This document shows positions 51,113 to 60,631 of a stretch of 64,000 nucleotides of DNA, in pieces. The notes under the pieces are model-generated. The model saw nothing but the letters and a program-made list of their open reading frames with translations. It made no database searches and was not told where the DNA came from. Position numbers and translations under genes: made by a program. This DNA comes from AC-69 sp963751665 (lineage in GTDB: Bacteria > Actinomycetota > UBA4738 > HRBIN12): contig CAVVVF010000001.1 of assembly GCA_963751665.1 (NCBI GenBank), positions 496,001 to 560,000 on the forward strand. The letters are read 5' to 3'. Within the stretch, counting starts at the first letter, position 1. Every line of letters begins with the position of its first letter.

Positions 51113-53341
51113 TCAGGCGGAGCCGCGGCTCCGGTGGGCGGTGGCCCTGGCGGTCGAGCGGCCCCCGTTCTCCGAGCCCACCAGGCTGACGACGTCGGCC
51201 CGGGGCATGCTGAAGGAGAAGGTGGACCCCTCGCCGGGCTTGGAGACCAGCCACAGCCGGCCGGACATGGCCTCGACCAGCTGGCGGGCGATGTACAGGC
51301 CGAGGCCCGAGCCGCCGGTGCGCCGGTCGGGCCCGTTCTCCACCCGGAAGAACCGGTCGAACACCCGGTTCTGGTCCGACAGCAGGATCCCCGTCCCTCG
51401 GTCGCGCACCGACACGACACCCTCGACGCCGACCGAGAGGACGCTGACCTCGACGGGGGCGTCCGCCGGTGAGTACTTGACGGCGTTCGAGACCAGGTTG
51501 GCCAGCACCTGCTGGACCCGGAAGCCGTCGGCGTTCACCAGGATCGGGGTGTCCGGCTCGATGAACGTGATCGAGCGCTTCGGCTGCTGTGCGGCGATCT
51601 CCGCGGTCTGCTCGGCCACCAGTCGGGTCAGCTCGATGGGCGAGGTGTCCACCAGCAGCGCCCCCGAGTCGATCTGGGACACGTCGAGCAGGTCGGTGAT
51701 CAGCCGCTCGAGCTTGTCGGCCTGGCGCAGCATGATCCGGTAGTACTCGCGGCGGGCCTCCGGCGAATCCTCGGCCGTCCCCTGGAGCAGGCTGGCCAGG
51801 AAGCCCTTCAGCGGCGTGAGGGGCGAGCGGAGCTCGTGGGACACCATGGCCACGAAGTCCTTCTTCATCTGCTCGGTCTGCACCTGGGTGGTCACGTCGT
51901 GCGCCACCACCACGCAGGCCTTCGGTGCGCCCTCGCGGTCCCTGATGGGGGTGCCCGTGTGGCGGATCCACCGGCGGTCCCCGCCCTTGGTCACGAGCAG
52001 CGAGTCGCAGGCCTCCCCCGGCTCGGTTCGATCGAACGATGCCACCAGCTCGCCGCCGCCGCGGGCCTGACCTCCCAGGACCTCCTCGTAGATCCGCCCC
52101 TCGACCTCCTCGTGGGTGAACCCGGTGATCCGCTCCATGGCCGGGTTCCACGACAGGATCCGGCCGTCATGGGCGATGACGAACACGCCGTCCGAGGTGT
52201 GGTCCACGATCTCGGCCAGCTGGGCCTGCTGGAAGGTCTGGGCGAACAGCCGGTGGTTCTGGAGCAGTACGGCGATCTGTGAGGCGAGCGTTTCCAGGAC
52301 CGACCGCTCCGATGGGGAGAGGGGTTCCTTGCGGTACACGGCGAGCACCCCGTTCGCGTCGTCTTGTCCACCGATCAACGCGATCTGGGGACCGAGTCCC
52401 TTGTGGACCCGGACGAAGGCCTCGAGCCGGCTGCGAACGCCGTTGCCCCCAGCCTCCGGGGTGAAGGAGCGCTTCCCCTCGGAGCCGTGCACCGTGATCC
52501 GGTCGTCCTCGAGCACCACGAGCTCGACCGCCTCGGCCTCGAGCATCTGCTCCAGGACGACGAGGAACGGCCGGAAGTCATCGGCGGCCGAGAGCGGCGC
52601 GGCCAGGGCCCGTCCCGCCTCGTACAGGTCGCGCATCCTGTTGCGCTCGCGCACAGTCCGGACCCACTGCCGGTAGGCCAGGTAGGACAGGACCATCGGG
52701 AACCCGAGCAGCGGCAGGCCCGCTGGGTTGGTGGCCCACAGGATCGCTCCCAGAACGCCGAGCGCCGTGTTCCCCGCCCAATGCAGCACGTTCAGCCCGA
52801 GCGGCGGCAGGAGCACGGTCAGGAACCGTTTCCGCTCGACCAGCGAGACCACGAGCACCACCAGGTTCGCGTTCACCAGGAAATAGGCCGACATGGCGAT
52901 GGCCACCGCCGCCCACGTCCACGGCTGGAGCGGGGTGCCCGGGCGGAGCGCCTGGAACACGATCTCGGCCATGGAGATGCCGATCACGAACTGGCTCACG
53001 TTGAAGGCGATCTTCATCGGCGCCCACCGCCGCGCCACCTGGCCGATCAGGACACCCGCCGCCACCGAGAAGGTCAGCACGCTCGGGCTGGCGAGCGGGA
53101 GGGCCGCCGCCCACAGGCCGTCCGTCAGCGAGAAGTTCACGGTCTCGGTGCGGTGCCGGAGTGGGATCGAGAACTGCTCGGCCACCGCGATCGCCACCGT
53201 TAGCGCGGCGAAGGCCAGCACGTCCTTCGTGGTCCACGAGGGCGCGTCGGCCACGCGCACGCCGAGGGCGAAGGCGCCGGCTGCCGCCGTCGACAGGATC
53301 AGGAGGCGGGCGGAAAGCGGAAGGCTCGCTCGTTCCCGCAT
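51113..53341 (-). CDS. Membrane sensor histidine kinase with GAF and PAS domains
   Basis: 742 aa. About six membrane helices in residues 1-210 form a MASE-like sensor with no long extracellular loop. A GAF-like domain (about 235-370), a PAS domain with IVDHTSDGVFVIAHDGRILSWNP (about 378-490), then the kinase core: H box FVAMVSHELRSPLTPL with phosphoacceptor His, N box QQVLANLVSNAVKYSP, G1 DRGTGI, G2 GSGLGLYIARQLVEAM. No response regulator gene is adjacent, so it is an orphan. It starts at ATG 53341, 5 nt before the subtilase stop codon. The input signal is unknown; PAS and GAF suggest small-molecule or redox sensing. Confidence 0.9.
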   Translation of the reverse strand: MRERASLPLSARLLILSTAAAGAFALGVRVADAPSWTTKDVLAFAALTVAIAVAEQFSIPLRHRTETVNFSLTDGLWAAALPLASPSVLTFSVAAGVLIGQVARRWAPMKIAFNVSQFVIGISMAEIVFQALRPGTPLQPWTWAAVAIAMSAYFLVNANLVVLVVSLVERKRFLTVLLPPLGLNVLHWAGNTALGVLGAILWATNPAGLPLLGFPMVLSYLAYRQWVRTVRERNRMRDLYEAGRALAAPLSAADDFRPFLVVLEQMLEAEAVELVVLEDDRITVHGSEGKRSFTPEAGGNGVRSRLEAFVRVHKGLGPQIALIGGQDDANGVLAVYRKEPLSPSERSVLETLASQIAVLLQNHRLFAQTFQQAQLAEIVDHTSDGVFVIAHDGRILSWNPAMERITGFTHEEVEGRIYEEVLGGQARGGGELVASFDRTEPGEACDSLLVTKGGDRRWIRHTGTPIRDREGAPKACVVVAHDVTTQVQTEQMKKDFVAMVSHELRSPLTPLKGFLASLLQGTAEDSPEARREYYRIMLRQADKLERLITDLLDVSQIDSGALLVDTSPIELTRLVAEQTAEIAAQQPKRSITFIEPDTPILVNADGFRVQQVLANLVSNAVKYSPADAPVEVSVLSVGVEGVVSVRDRGTGILLSDQNRVFDRFFRVENGPDRRTGGSGLGLYIARQLVEAMSGRLWLVSKPGEGSTFSFSMPRADVVSLVGSENGGRSTARATAHRSRGSA

Positions 53342-53345
53342 GACG

Positions 53346-55050
53346 TCAGCTCCAGGTGGTCGCGCTCCAGGAGATCGCGCTCCAGGAGATCGCACTCCAC
53401 GTCGTCCCGCTCCACGAGGTACTACTCCAAGAGGTGCTGCTCCACCCGGAGGAAACCGAGGTCAACGAGCACCACATCGACTGCGACCAGGAGAGGGCCG
53501 ACCATGACATCGCCGACCACGATTGGCCCAGGACGTCGGTCTCGCCGGTGACGAGATCCAGAACGCCGTCCCCGTTGATGTCGGCCATCACATGGAAGGA
53601 CCCCCGGCTGGCCTCCAGAGACCCGGTGCCGGTGGATGGCACGACGCCCAGGTTGGCCGGCGTGACGCCGCCGATGTGGGTCACGGCCTGGATGGCGCTC
53701 CCCACGTCGACCAGCCCGGCGCCCGCGGTGGGCCACTTGTAGCTCGCGTTCCTGAACGCGGTCTTCATGAGAGCGCCCTTGGCCAGGTCGGGCGTGAGCG
53801 ATGGGTTGGCCTGGAACATCAGGGCGGCCACCCCCGAGACGATGGCTGCGGCCTGCGACGTCCCGGTCCCCTTGAAGTAGGAGTTGTCGATCCGAGCGTC
53901 GGGGTATGCGACGTCGATCGTGCTCCCGGAGTCGCGGATCGACACGATCGTGATGCCGGGTGCCACGACGTCTGGCTTCATGAACCCGCCGGGAGATCCC
54001 CAACTCGAGAATGGCGCTACGGTGGTGCTGCTTCGGTCCGGAGTGCCGTGGTTGTCTGCGGCCCCAACCGTCAGGATGAAGGGATCATCGCCGGGCTTGT
54101 TGATCGTGCTCCCGTCGGGCCCCCGGTTCCCGGCCGAGGCCACCACGAAGATTCCCGAGAACCACGCCTGCTCGACGGCATAATCGAGGGGATCGATGCT
54201 GTAGCTCTGCTTCGAGTCGGTGCCGAAGGCAAGGTTCAGAACCCGGATGTTGTAGGTCGATCGGTTCGACACCACCCATTGCAGACCGGCGATGACGACC
54301 GAGACGTCGGTGGAGCCATCGGGACCGGCCACCTTGACCGAAACGAGGTTGGCGCCGGGAGCGACGCCTCTCCACTGGCCACCCGAGGCCGCACCCGTTC
54401 CAGCGATGATCCCGGACAGGTGCGTGCCGTGGCCGTACCGGTCGAACCCATCATGGTCCGGTGTCATGTCAACACGGGCCAGGACGCGGTTACCCAGGTC
54501 GCCGGACTGCGACACCCCGGTGTCGAGTAGCGCGACCGTGACACCAGTGCCGTCGTACAAGCCATCGACCTGGTTCAGTCGGATGCTCTGGCGCCAAACG
54601 GTGTTCGGGTCCTGGCTGTTGTAAGTGGAGGTGTGAGCCGCTCATCCGAATCTGGCCATCGCCCCAGACCAAGCTCACCGAGTCCGACCGGGCGAGGTTG
54701 GCCAGCGCGGACCCGGCCAGGTGAGCCGAGAAGCCGCCGACGATTGGGAGCTCGTACGTGACGGTCCCGCCGAGATCCTTCACAAGCCGCTCGGCGTCGT
54801 CCGTGGCGGGCAGGGTCTCCCGCACGATCACGTGGAGCGTGGACGCCGGGGCGGCCGCGGCCTCGGCGGCCAGTCCCGGGTCGACCTTCGCGGCGATGGC
54901 CGCGGACGCGTCGGGGCGCGGCTGGACCCCCAGGACGGCCATGAGGGTGAGGGCCACTCCGGCGGCCAGCGACCGCACGGCCCTATGCGAAAGGACCGTG
55001 GGTCGCGCGATGCTCGCCGCTCGGACCGCCACCGTCATCCGACCGCTCAT
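53346..55050 (-). CDS. Secreted subtilisin-like serine protease (S8) with Trp-Ser repeat tail, single-base frameshift
   Basis: Predicted 567 aa after removing one extra C near 54630. Signal peptide RSLAAGVALTLMAVLGVQ, then an inhibitor-I9-like propeptide (LHVIVRETLPA, GGTVTYELPIVGGFSAHL). Catalytic residues: Asp in VALLDTGVS, His in HGTHLSGI, Asn in VASAGNRG and Ser in GTGTSQAAAIVSGVAALM. After the catalytic domain there is an ADINGDGVLDLVTG calcium-binding-type segment and a C-terminal tail of repeated SWS/WSxxS units. An alternative start at 55038 has a better-placed ribosome binding site. Likely an extracellular or wall-associated protease. Confidence 0.88.
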
Positions 55051-55221
55051 CCCTCTCTCAGGGCAATTTCCCGATACGAAGAACGAGGGTCAGTGTCCGG
55101 CTCGCGGGGCCTACGGCGCATCGTCCGGCTGGTCACTCATCGACGGTGAGCGGGTGATTCTCTTCGTACCGGAAGTCGTAGGGCAGACGCGGGCGGGGAG
55201 ATCGCTCGGCAGGGGCCGTGC

Positions 55222-55824
55222 CTAGCCGCCCAGATCCTGTGGCAGGTCGATGTCGCGAAACGTTCTCCCCTCCGGATCGAGGGCCCCCCACGTGCTCTCG
55301 TCCAGTCTGGTCATCCGGAGGGTCGCGAGGAGTCCCATGAGGCTCCGCTCCCCCTGGTCGAGCAGCGCCTGCGCTGCTCGGCGCGCCGGCTCCGCGCGGA
55401 GGACCGCCGGGAGCGGCCGCAGGGTCCCGCCCTGCTCCAGGGCCGTCGCCTCCGCCCCCGACTCCCGGGCCTGGGCGACGAGCTCCACGAGCACGTGCAC
55501 GGAGAGGTCGGGCATGTCGCCAGCGGCGGCGAGGGCGAGCTCGGTCCCGACCTCGGCCAGCGCGGCGGCGAGCCCGGCCAGCGGGCCCTGGCCCTCGACG
55601 GGATCGTGCGCCAGTCGAAGGAGAGGGCCGGATGGGAGGTCCGGCTCGGGGCCCTCCGGGCTCACCACGACCACCACCTCTCGGCACACCTCCGCCAGCC
55701 GGAGCACGGCGTGGTGCAGGAGCGGCGCCCCCTGATAGGGCTCCCTCAGCTTGTCCCGGCCGAACCGGGAGGAGCGTCCGCCGGCCAGGACGATGCCGGT
55801 GACGTCGGGGTCCTCCAGGGTCAG
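55222..55824 (-). CDS. mobA: Molybdenum cofactor guanylyltransferase MobA
   Basis: 200 aa nucleotidyltransferase making Mo-bis-MGD (guanine dinucleotide cofactor), required by the formate dehydrogenase encoded just upstream. Motifs: GIVLAGGRSSRFGRDKL, HDPVEGQGPLAGLAAAL, AAGDMPDL and the C-terminal FRDIDLP. No ATG/GTG/TTG exists in frame before the P-loop-like region; a CTG overlapping the Fe-S subunit stop (CTGA at 55821-55824) is the best start and mirrors the ATGA/GTGA overlaps elsewhere. The 171 nt after its stop up to the protease hold no confident gene. Confidence 0.88.
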   Translation of the reverse strand: MTLEDPDVTGIVLAGGRSSRFGRDKLREPYQGAPLLHHAVLRLAEVCREVVVVVSPEGPEPDLPSGPLLRLAHDPVEGQGPLAGLAAALAEVGTELALAAAGDMPDLSVHVLVELVAQARESGAEATALEQGGTLRPLPAVLRAEPARRAAQALLDQGERSLMGLLATLRMTRLDESTWGALDPEGRTFRDIDLPQDLGG

Positions 55825-56783
55825 CGCTCGGCCTCGGGGTGAGCCGGCTCGCGCTTCTGCACGAACTCGAAGCCGAACCGGCCCTTGATGCACAGGTGTC
55901 CCAGGGTGATGTCGTGGTCGATGGGAGAAGTCACTTTGACGATCGAGTTGTCCTGGACGTGGAGCTCGAGGTCGCACCCTACGCCGCAATAAGGACAGAT
56001 GGTCTCCACGACCGTCTGTTGCGACTCGTCCCAGGTCCCGTCCTGCCGCATCTCGTGCTCGGACCGGAACATCAGCGCGCCGGTGGGACACACCCCGATG
56101 CAGTTGCCGCAGTACACGCAGGCCGAGTCGGGAAGCAGCACGTCGAACTCCGTTGAGATCCGGGCGTCGAACCCCCGGCCGGCGACGGCGATGGCGAAGG
56201 TGTTCTGGGCGTCCACCCCGCATGCCTCGACGCACTTGTAGCAGAGGATGCAGCGCGAGTAGTCCCGCACGTACAGGTCGTTGTCGACCTTCACGGGCTG
56301 GTCAACGGTCTCGGCGGCCGGACCGCCGGGGACGTGGTGGTGGCCGGGATGGCGGGCGTCGCGCTCCCCTGTCTCGGCCGGCGGCGCGGCCTCCCCGTAG
56401 CGATCGGGCTCGGCCCCGTACTCGCCGATCCACCGCTTCACGTCCTCCGACGCGAGCGAGAGGTCCACCGACGACGCCAGGAACTCCAGGACCAAGCGGC
56501 GCGAATGGCGGACGCGCTCGGAGTCCGTCACGACCTTCATCCCCGGCTCGACCGGGCGGGAGCACGCGGGGGCGAGGACCCGCGAGCCCTCGACCTCCAC
56601 GACGCACACCCGGCACACGTTCACCGGCGTCAGGTTCTCCAGGTAGCAGAGCGTGGGCGTGTCGATGCCCTCGCTCCGGCAGGCGTCCAGGATCGTCGAG
56701 CCCTCCGGGACCCGCACCGGCTTCCCGTCGATCTGCACGTCAACCAAGCGTTTCGGCGGCGCGAGGGGAACGACCCGGCTCAC
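55821..56783 (-). CDS. Formate dehydrogenase Fe-S subunit (NuoG-like N-terminus carrying the MopB [4Fe-4S] domain)
   Basis: 320 aa, GTG start overlapping the nuoEF-fusion stop (GTGA). It has an N-terminal plant-type [2Fe-2S] ferredoxin domain (CYLENLTPVNVCRVC, then ACSRP), no obvious NuoG-type HxxxCxxC cluster between about residues 110 and 160, then two [4Fe-4S] ferredoxin motifs (CILCYKCVEAC and CVYCGNCIGVC). The last ~70 residues hold the CPYCGVGC...LCIKGRFGFEFV segment that is normally the N-terminus of the catalytic MopB subunit. So the alpha chain looks split, with the front half here. Electrons would pass from the Mo site to the diaphorase. Confidence 0.9.
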   Translation of the reverse strand: MSRVVPLAPPKRLVDVQIDGKPVRVPEGSTILDACRSEGIDTPTLCYLENLTPVNVCRVCVVEVEGSRVLAPACSRPVEPGMKVVTDSERVRHSRRLVLEFLASSVDLSLASEDVKRWIGEYGAEPDRYGEAAPPAETGERDARHPGHHHVPGGPAAETVDQPVKVDNDLYVRDYSRCILCYKCVEACGVDAQNTFAIAVAGRGFDARISTEFDVLLPDSACVYCGNCIGVCPTGALMFRSEHEMRQDGTWDESQQTVVETICPYCGVGCDLELHVQDNSIVKVTSPIDHDITLGHLCIKGRFGFEFVQKREPAHPEAER

Positions 56784-58627
56784 GACCGACCTCCACGCTC
56801 GAGGACATGCAACTGCTTGACCGCCGACTGGACGGCCGAGGCCGCGGTCTGCCCGAGGCCGCAGATCGAGGCGTCCCTCATGACCTGGGCGATCTCGTCG
56901 AGCAACAGGAGGTCGCGCTGCCGCGAGCCGTTCTCGCCGCCGTCCACGAGCCGGCGGAGCGCCTCTTCCTGGCGGACCGTCCCCACGCGGCACGGCACGC
57001 ATTGCCCGCACGACTCGTCGCGGAAGAACGCCGCGATCCGCAGCATGATGTCCACCAGGTCCACGGTGTCGTCGAACACCATCACCACGCCGGAGCCAAG
57101 GGTCACCCCGGCGGCACGCGCTCCCTCGAAGGAGAGCGGCAGGTCCAGCGCGTCCGGCGTGATGAACCCGCCCGCCGCCCCGCCCAGCAGGATCGCCTTC
57201 ATCTCTCGACCTCCGCGGACTCCCCCAGCGAGGTCGAGCAGATCCCGGAGCGGGGTGCCGCACTCCACCTCGTACAGGCCCGGCCGCTCGACGCAGCCCG
57301 AGAGGCAGAACAGGCGCGTGCCGGTGGAGTCCGGCGTCCCGGTCTCCGCGTAGGCCGGCCCGCCCACCCGCAGGACCTCGAGGACGTTGACGAGGGTCTC
57401 GACGTTGTTGATCCCGGTGGGCTTGCCGAACAGGCCATGGGTCACGGGGAACGGCGGCTTGTTGCGGGGCTCCGCCCGCTTGCCCTCGATCGAGTTGAAC
57501 AGTGCGGTCTCCTCGCCGGCGATGTATGCGCCGGCCCCGCGCCGAAGCTCGATATCGAACCCGAATCCCTCGCCCATGACTTCGTCGCCCAGCAAGCCCC
57601 GCGCCCGGGCCTGGTCGATGGCGTTCGACAGCATCTCGGTCGCCAAGGGGTACTCGCCCCGGACGTAGAGGTAGCCACGTTCGGAGCCCGTTGCAAACCC
57701 GGCGATGGTGAGCGCCTCGACCAGGGCGAATGGGTCCGTCTCCATGACGACCCGGTCCTTGAATGTGCCGGGCTCGGATTCGTCCGCGTTGCACACGAAG
57801 TAGTGGGGTCGAACGGGCTGCTTCGAAACGGCCTCCCATTTCACGCCGGTGGGGAAGGCCGCACCACCCCGCCCCAGGAGCTTGGAGTCCTTCACCTCCC
57901 GGATCACTCCCTCCGGCCCGAGCTCGATCGAGGTCCGAAGTGCCTCGTACCCGCCGTGGGCCCGGTAGTCGTCCAGCGACCGAGGGTCCACCACGCCGAT
58001 CCGACGAAGCAGCCGCAGCCCCTCTCGCGGCTGCCGCCCCAGGGAGCCTCCGTTCTGGCTTTCGATCCACCCCCCGCCGTGCAGGAACGGATCGAGCATC
58101 TCCATGGTCACCTCTCCGATGGAGACGTCGCTCGCCTCGTGACCGGCCGATTGGAACAGGGCCGCCGGAGCGTGCTCGCACATCCCCAGGCAAGGGCTCC
58201 GGATGAGCCCACCGGCTCGGCCGGGGCCGAGCGCTCCCTCGAGCCGCTCGATCAGCGCCTCGGCGCCGTTCACCCGGCAGGCGATGTCGTCGCACACATG
58301 CACGACGGTCTTCGGTCGAGGCTGGAGGGAGAACATCGCATAGAAGCTGGCCACGCCGTAGGCCTCCGCGGGCGGCACCGACAGCCGCTGGCACACGTAG
58401 TTCATGCCACCCTCGCTGATCCAGCCCATCCGGCCCTGGAGCGCGTGCAGCGCCGGCAGCAGCAGGTGCCGCTGCTCGCGCGCGGCGCGTCCCGCGTGGC
58501 CGACGTGGCCCTCCAGGTCGATGTTGCGATCGCCCCCGTGCCACCCGGACTCAGGCGGGCCCAGGACCACGTCGACGGCGGCGCGTTCCTCTCCTGTGGC
58601 GATCGCCTGCATCAGGTGGAGGTCCAA
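56780..58627 (-). CDS. NuoE-NuoF fusion, NAD(P)+-reducing diaphorase subunit of formate dehydrogenase
   Basis: 615 aa. The N-terminal domain (~residues 40-170) is NuoE/thioredoxin-like with [2Fe-2S] cysteines in CDDIACRVNG and SPCLGMCEHAP. The C-terminal domain (~220-600) is NuoF: LLGRGGAAFPTGVKWE (NAD/FMN region), CNADESEPGTFKDR, RGEYPLATEML and the [4Fe-4S] motif SCGQCVPCRVGT. This is the FdsG-FdsB pair fused into one polypeptide. No extra C-terminal ferredoxin domain is present. Lies 10 nt downstream of the catalytic subunit gene; it should reduce NAD+ with electrons from formate. Reverse flow (CO2 reduction) is possible. Confidence 0.92.
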   Translation of the reverse strand: MDLHLMQAIATGEERAAVDVVLGPPESGWHGGDRNIDLEGHVGHAGRAAREQRHLLLPALHALQGRMGWISEGGMNYVCQRLSVPPAEAYGVASFYAMFSLQPRPKTVVHVCDDIACRVNGAEALIERLEGALGPGRAGGLIRSPCLGMCEHAPAALFQSAGHEASDVSIGEVTMEMLDPFLHGGGWIESQNGGSLGRQPREGLRLLRRIGVVDPRSLDDYRAHGGYEALRTSIELGPEGVIREVKDSKLLGRGGAAFPTGVKWEAVSKQPVRPHYFVCNADESEPGTFKDRVVMETDPFALVEALTIAGFATGSERGYLYVRGEYPLATEMLSNAIDQARARGLLGDEVMGEGFGFDIELRRGAGAYIAGEETALFNSIEGKRAEPRNKPPFPVTHGLFGKPTGINNVETLVNVLEVLRVGGPAYAETGTPDSTGTRLFCLSGCVERPGLYEVECGTPLRDLLDLAGGVRGGREMKAILLGGAAGGFITPDALDLPLSFEGARAAGVTLGSGVVMVFDDTVDLVDIMLRIAAFFRDESCGQCVPCRVGTVRQEEALRRLVDGGENGSRQRDLLLLDEIAQVMRDASICGLGQTAASAVQSAVKQLHVLERGGRS

Positions 58628-58637
58628 CCGACCTCCT

Positions 58638-60575
58638 TCACTCTCCGCCCCCGCCCCCGGCCGCTGCGGCCGGCTGCTCGATCCGGTCGATGCGGATCGC
58701 GCTGGCCTTGAACTCGGCCGTGCCCGACTTGCGGTCCCAGGCCTCGATGGTGAGGGCGTTCGTGTCCACGTCGTCGGGGAAGTGCAGGGTCATGAAGGCC
58801 AGGCCAGGCCGGAGCGTGCGATCCACGTGCACGGGCGCCTCGACCTTTCCCCGCCGAGAGGACACCAGCACGCGCTCGTCCTCGGCCACGCCCAGCCGCT
58901 CGGCGTCCTCCGGAGAGATGCACACGGCTTCCTTGCGCCGAAGCGGGGAAGAGTACAGGCCCGACTGCACGCCGGTGTTGAACGAATCCAGGCGCCTCCC
59001 CGTCGTGAGCCGGATGGGGAACTCCTCGGAGAGCTCGTCCACAGGTGGCTCGAACGGGACGACGCTGAACGGCGCCGCGGGCCCCCGCACCTTCGGATCC
59101 TCCTCCCACAGCCGGCCGTGGAGGAACGTGGATCCGGGATCGTCCTCGTCCAGGCACGGCCACTGGATGCCGTTCATCGCCTCCAGCCGCTCGTAGGTCA
59201 TGCCGCGGTGCATCGGCGAGAGCGACCGCAGCTCGTCCCACGCCGCGTGGGGCGTGAGCTCTCCCCAATCCACATCCAGGCGCTTCGCCATCTCGGCGAT
59301 GATCCAGATGTCGTCCTTGGCCTGGCCGGGCGGCTCGAGCGCCTTCCGCACACGCTGAACGCGGCGCTCGCTGTTCGTGACCGTTCCTTCGGATTCGGCC
59401 CACGCCGCGGCGGCGGGCAGGACCACGTCGGCCATCTCCGCGGTCTGGGTCAGGAAGATGTCCTGCACGATCAGGCAGTCCAGGCCCTCCAGCAGGTGCC
59501 TGGCTCGGTTCGCGTCGGCCTCCGAGGTGGCCGGGTTCTCGCCGATCACGTACAGCGCGGTGAGGTCGCCCCGCTCCATGGCCTCGAACATCAGCGTCAG
59601 GTGCCAGCCGTACTTCGGCGGGACCGTGCACCCCCACGCCTTCTCGAACTTCTCCCGGGCCTCCGGCATCCTCTCGATGTCCTGGAACCCGGGAAGCTTG
59701 TTGGGGATGGCCCCCATGTCGCCGCCGCCCTGGACGTTGTTCTGACCCCGGAGCGGGTTCAGGCCGGACCCGTACCGCCCCACGTGCCCGCACAGCAAGC
59801 CGAGGTTGATGAGGGCCAGGACGTTGTCGACGGCATTGTGGTGCTCGGTGATCCCGAGGGTCCAGCAGATCTCGGCCCGGTCGGCGCGGGCGTAGGAGTG
59901 GGCGAACTCCCCGATGACCTCGGCCGGGACACCCGTGGCTCGTTCTCCCTCCTCGAGCGTCCACGGCTCTACCGACGCTGCGTACTCGTCGAACCCGCTC
60001 GTTCCGACCTCGATGAACTTCGGGTTGTGCAGGCCGGCGTGGATGATCTCGCGGGCCATGGCGTTGGAGAGCGCGATGTCGGAGCCGACGTCGATGCCGA
60101 GCCACACGTCGGCCCACTCGGCCGAGGTGGTCCGACGGGGATCGACCACGTACAGCCTGGCCCCGTTCCGGATGCCCTTCAGGACGTGGTGGAAGAAGAT
60201 CGGATGCGTCTCCCGCGCATTCGACCCCCACAGCACGATGAGATCGGTGTTCTCGATCTCCTCGTACGAACTGGTCCCGCCGCCTGCTCCGAACACCGTG
60301 GCCAGACCGACCACGCTGGGAGCGTGTCAGGTGCGGTTGCAGCTGTCGATGTTGTTGCTGCCCAGGACCTGACGCATGAACTTCTGAGCGACGAAGTTCA
60401 TCTCGTTCGTGGCCTTGGAGCAGCTGAACAGGCCGACCCCGTCGCCGCCGTTCCGCTCGCGCGCCGCCCGCAGGCCCGCCGCGGCCCGCTCCAGGGCCTC
60501 GTCCCAGGTCGCTGCGCGAAGGGCGCCGTTCTCGCGGACCAACGGCTCGGTGAGTCGGGTCCGGCCGTTCCCCAT
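58638..60575 (-). CDS. fdhF: Formate dehydrogenase catalytic subunit (Mo/W-bis-MGD), selenocysteine-containing
   Basis: 645 aa counting Sec. The UGA at 60329-60327 is read as selenocysteine (CNRTUHAPSVVGLA), the exact Sec/Cys position of FdhF-type enzymes, and a SECIS hairpin follows. The ATG at 60575 has AAGGAGG upstream. The sequence begins at GRTRLTEPLVREN, i.e. it lacks the N-terminal [4Fe-4S] domain (CxxCxxxC) of normal MopB proteins, which is encoded two genes downstream. MopB motifs FGAGGGTSSYEEIE, WGSNARETHPIFFH, PRRTTSAEWAD, NVQGGGDMGAIP and TTGRRLDSFNTG are present. Oxidises formate to CO2 (or the reverse). Confidence 0.95.
60297..60329 (-). promoter_or_regulatory. Selenocysteine UGA codon and bacterial SECIS hairpin in fdhF
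   Basis: UGA at 60329-60327. Eleven nt later a stem CGUGGUC / GGCCACG (60315-60309 with 60303-60297, one G-U pair) closes a five-base loop GGUCU (60308-60304). The loop is identical to that of the E. coli fdhF SECIS, and the spacing matches. SelB binding is expected; selA/B/C/D are not in this window. Confidence 0.9.
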
Positions 60576-60631
60576 TGATTTGGCCTCCTTCCTGCCCGAA
60601 CGCACTCGATTCTAGACCGCTGCGTCGGGCC

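Noticed and set aside
55133..55212. Open frame ending RLPYDFRYEENHPLTVDE between mobA and the protease
   Set aside because: Composition looks gene-like, but there is no start codon or ribosome binding site in frame and mobA ends naturally before it; it may be a remnant or nothing.
60297..60605. In-frame stop in formate dehydrogenase as a nonsense mutation splitting the gene
   Set aside because: The UGA is at the Sec position and followed by a proper SECIS hairpin, so it is recoding, not truncation.
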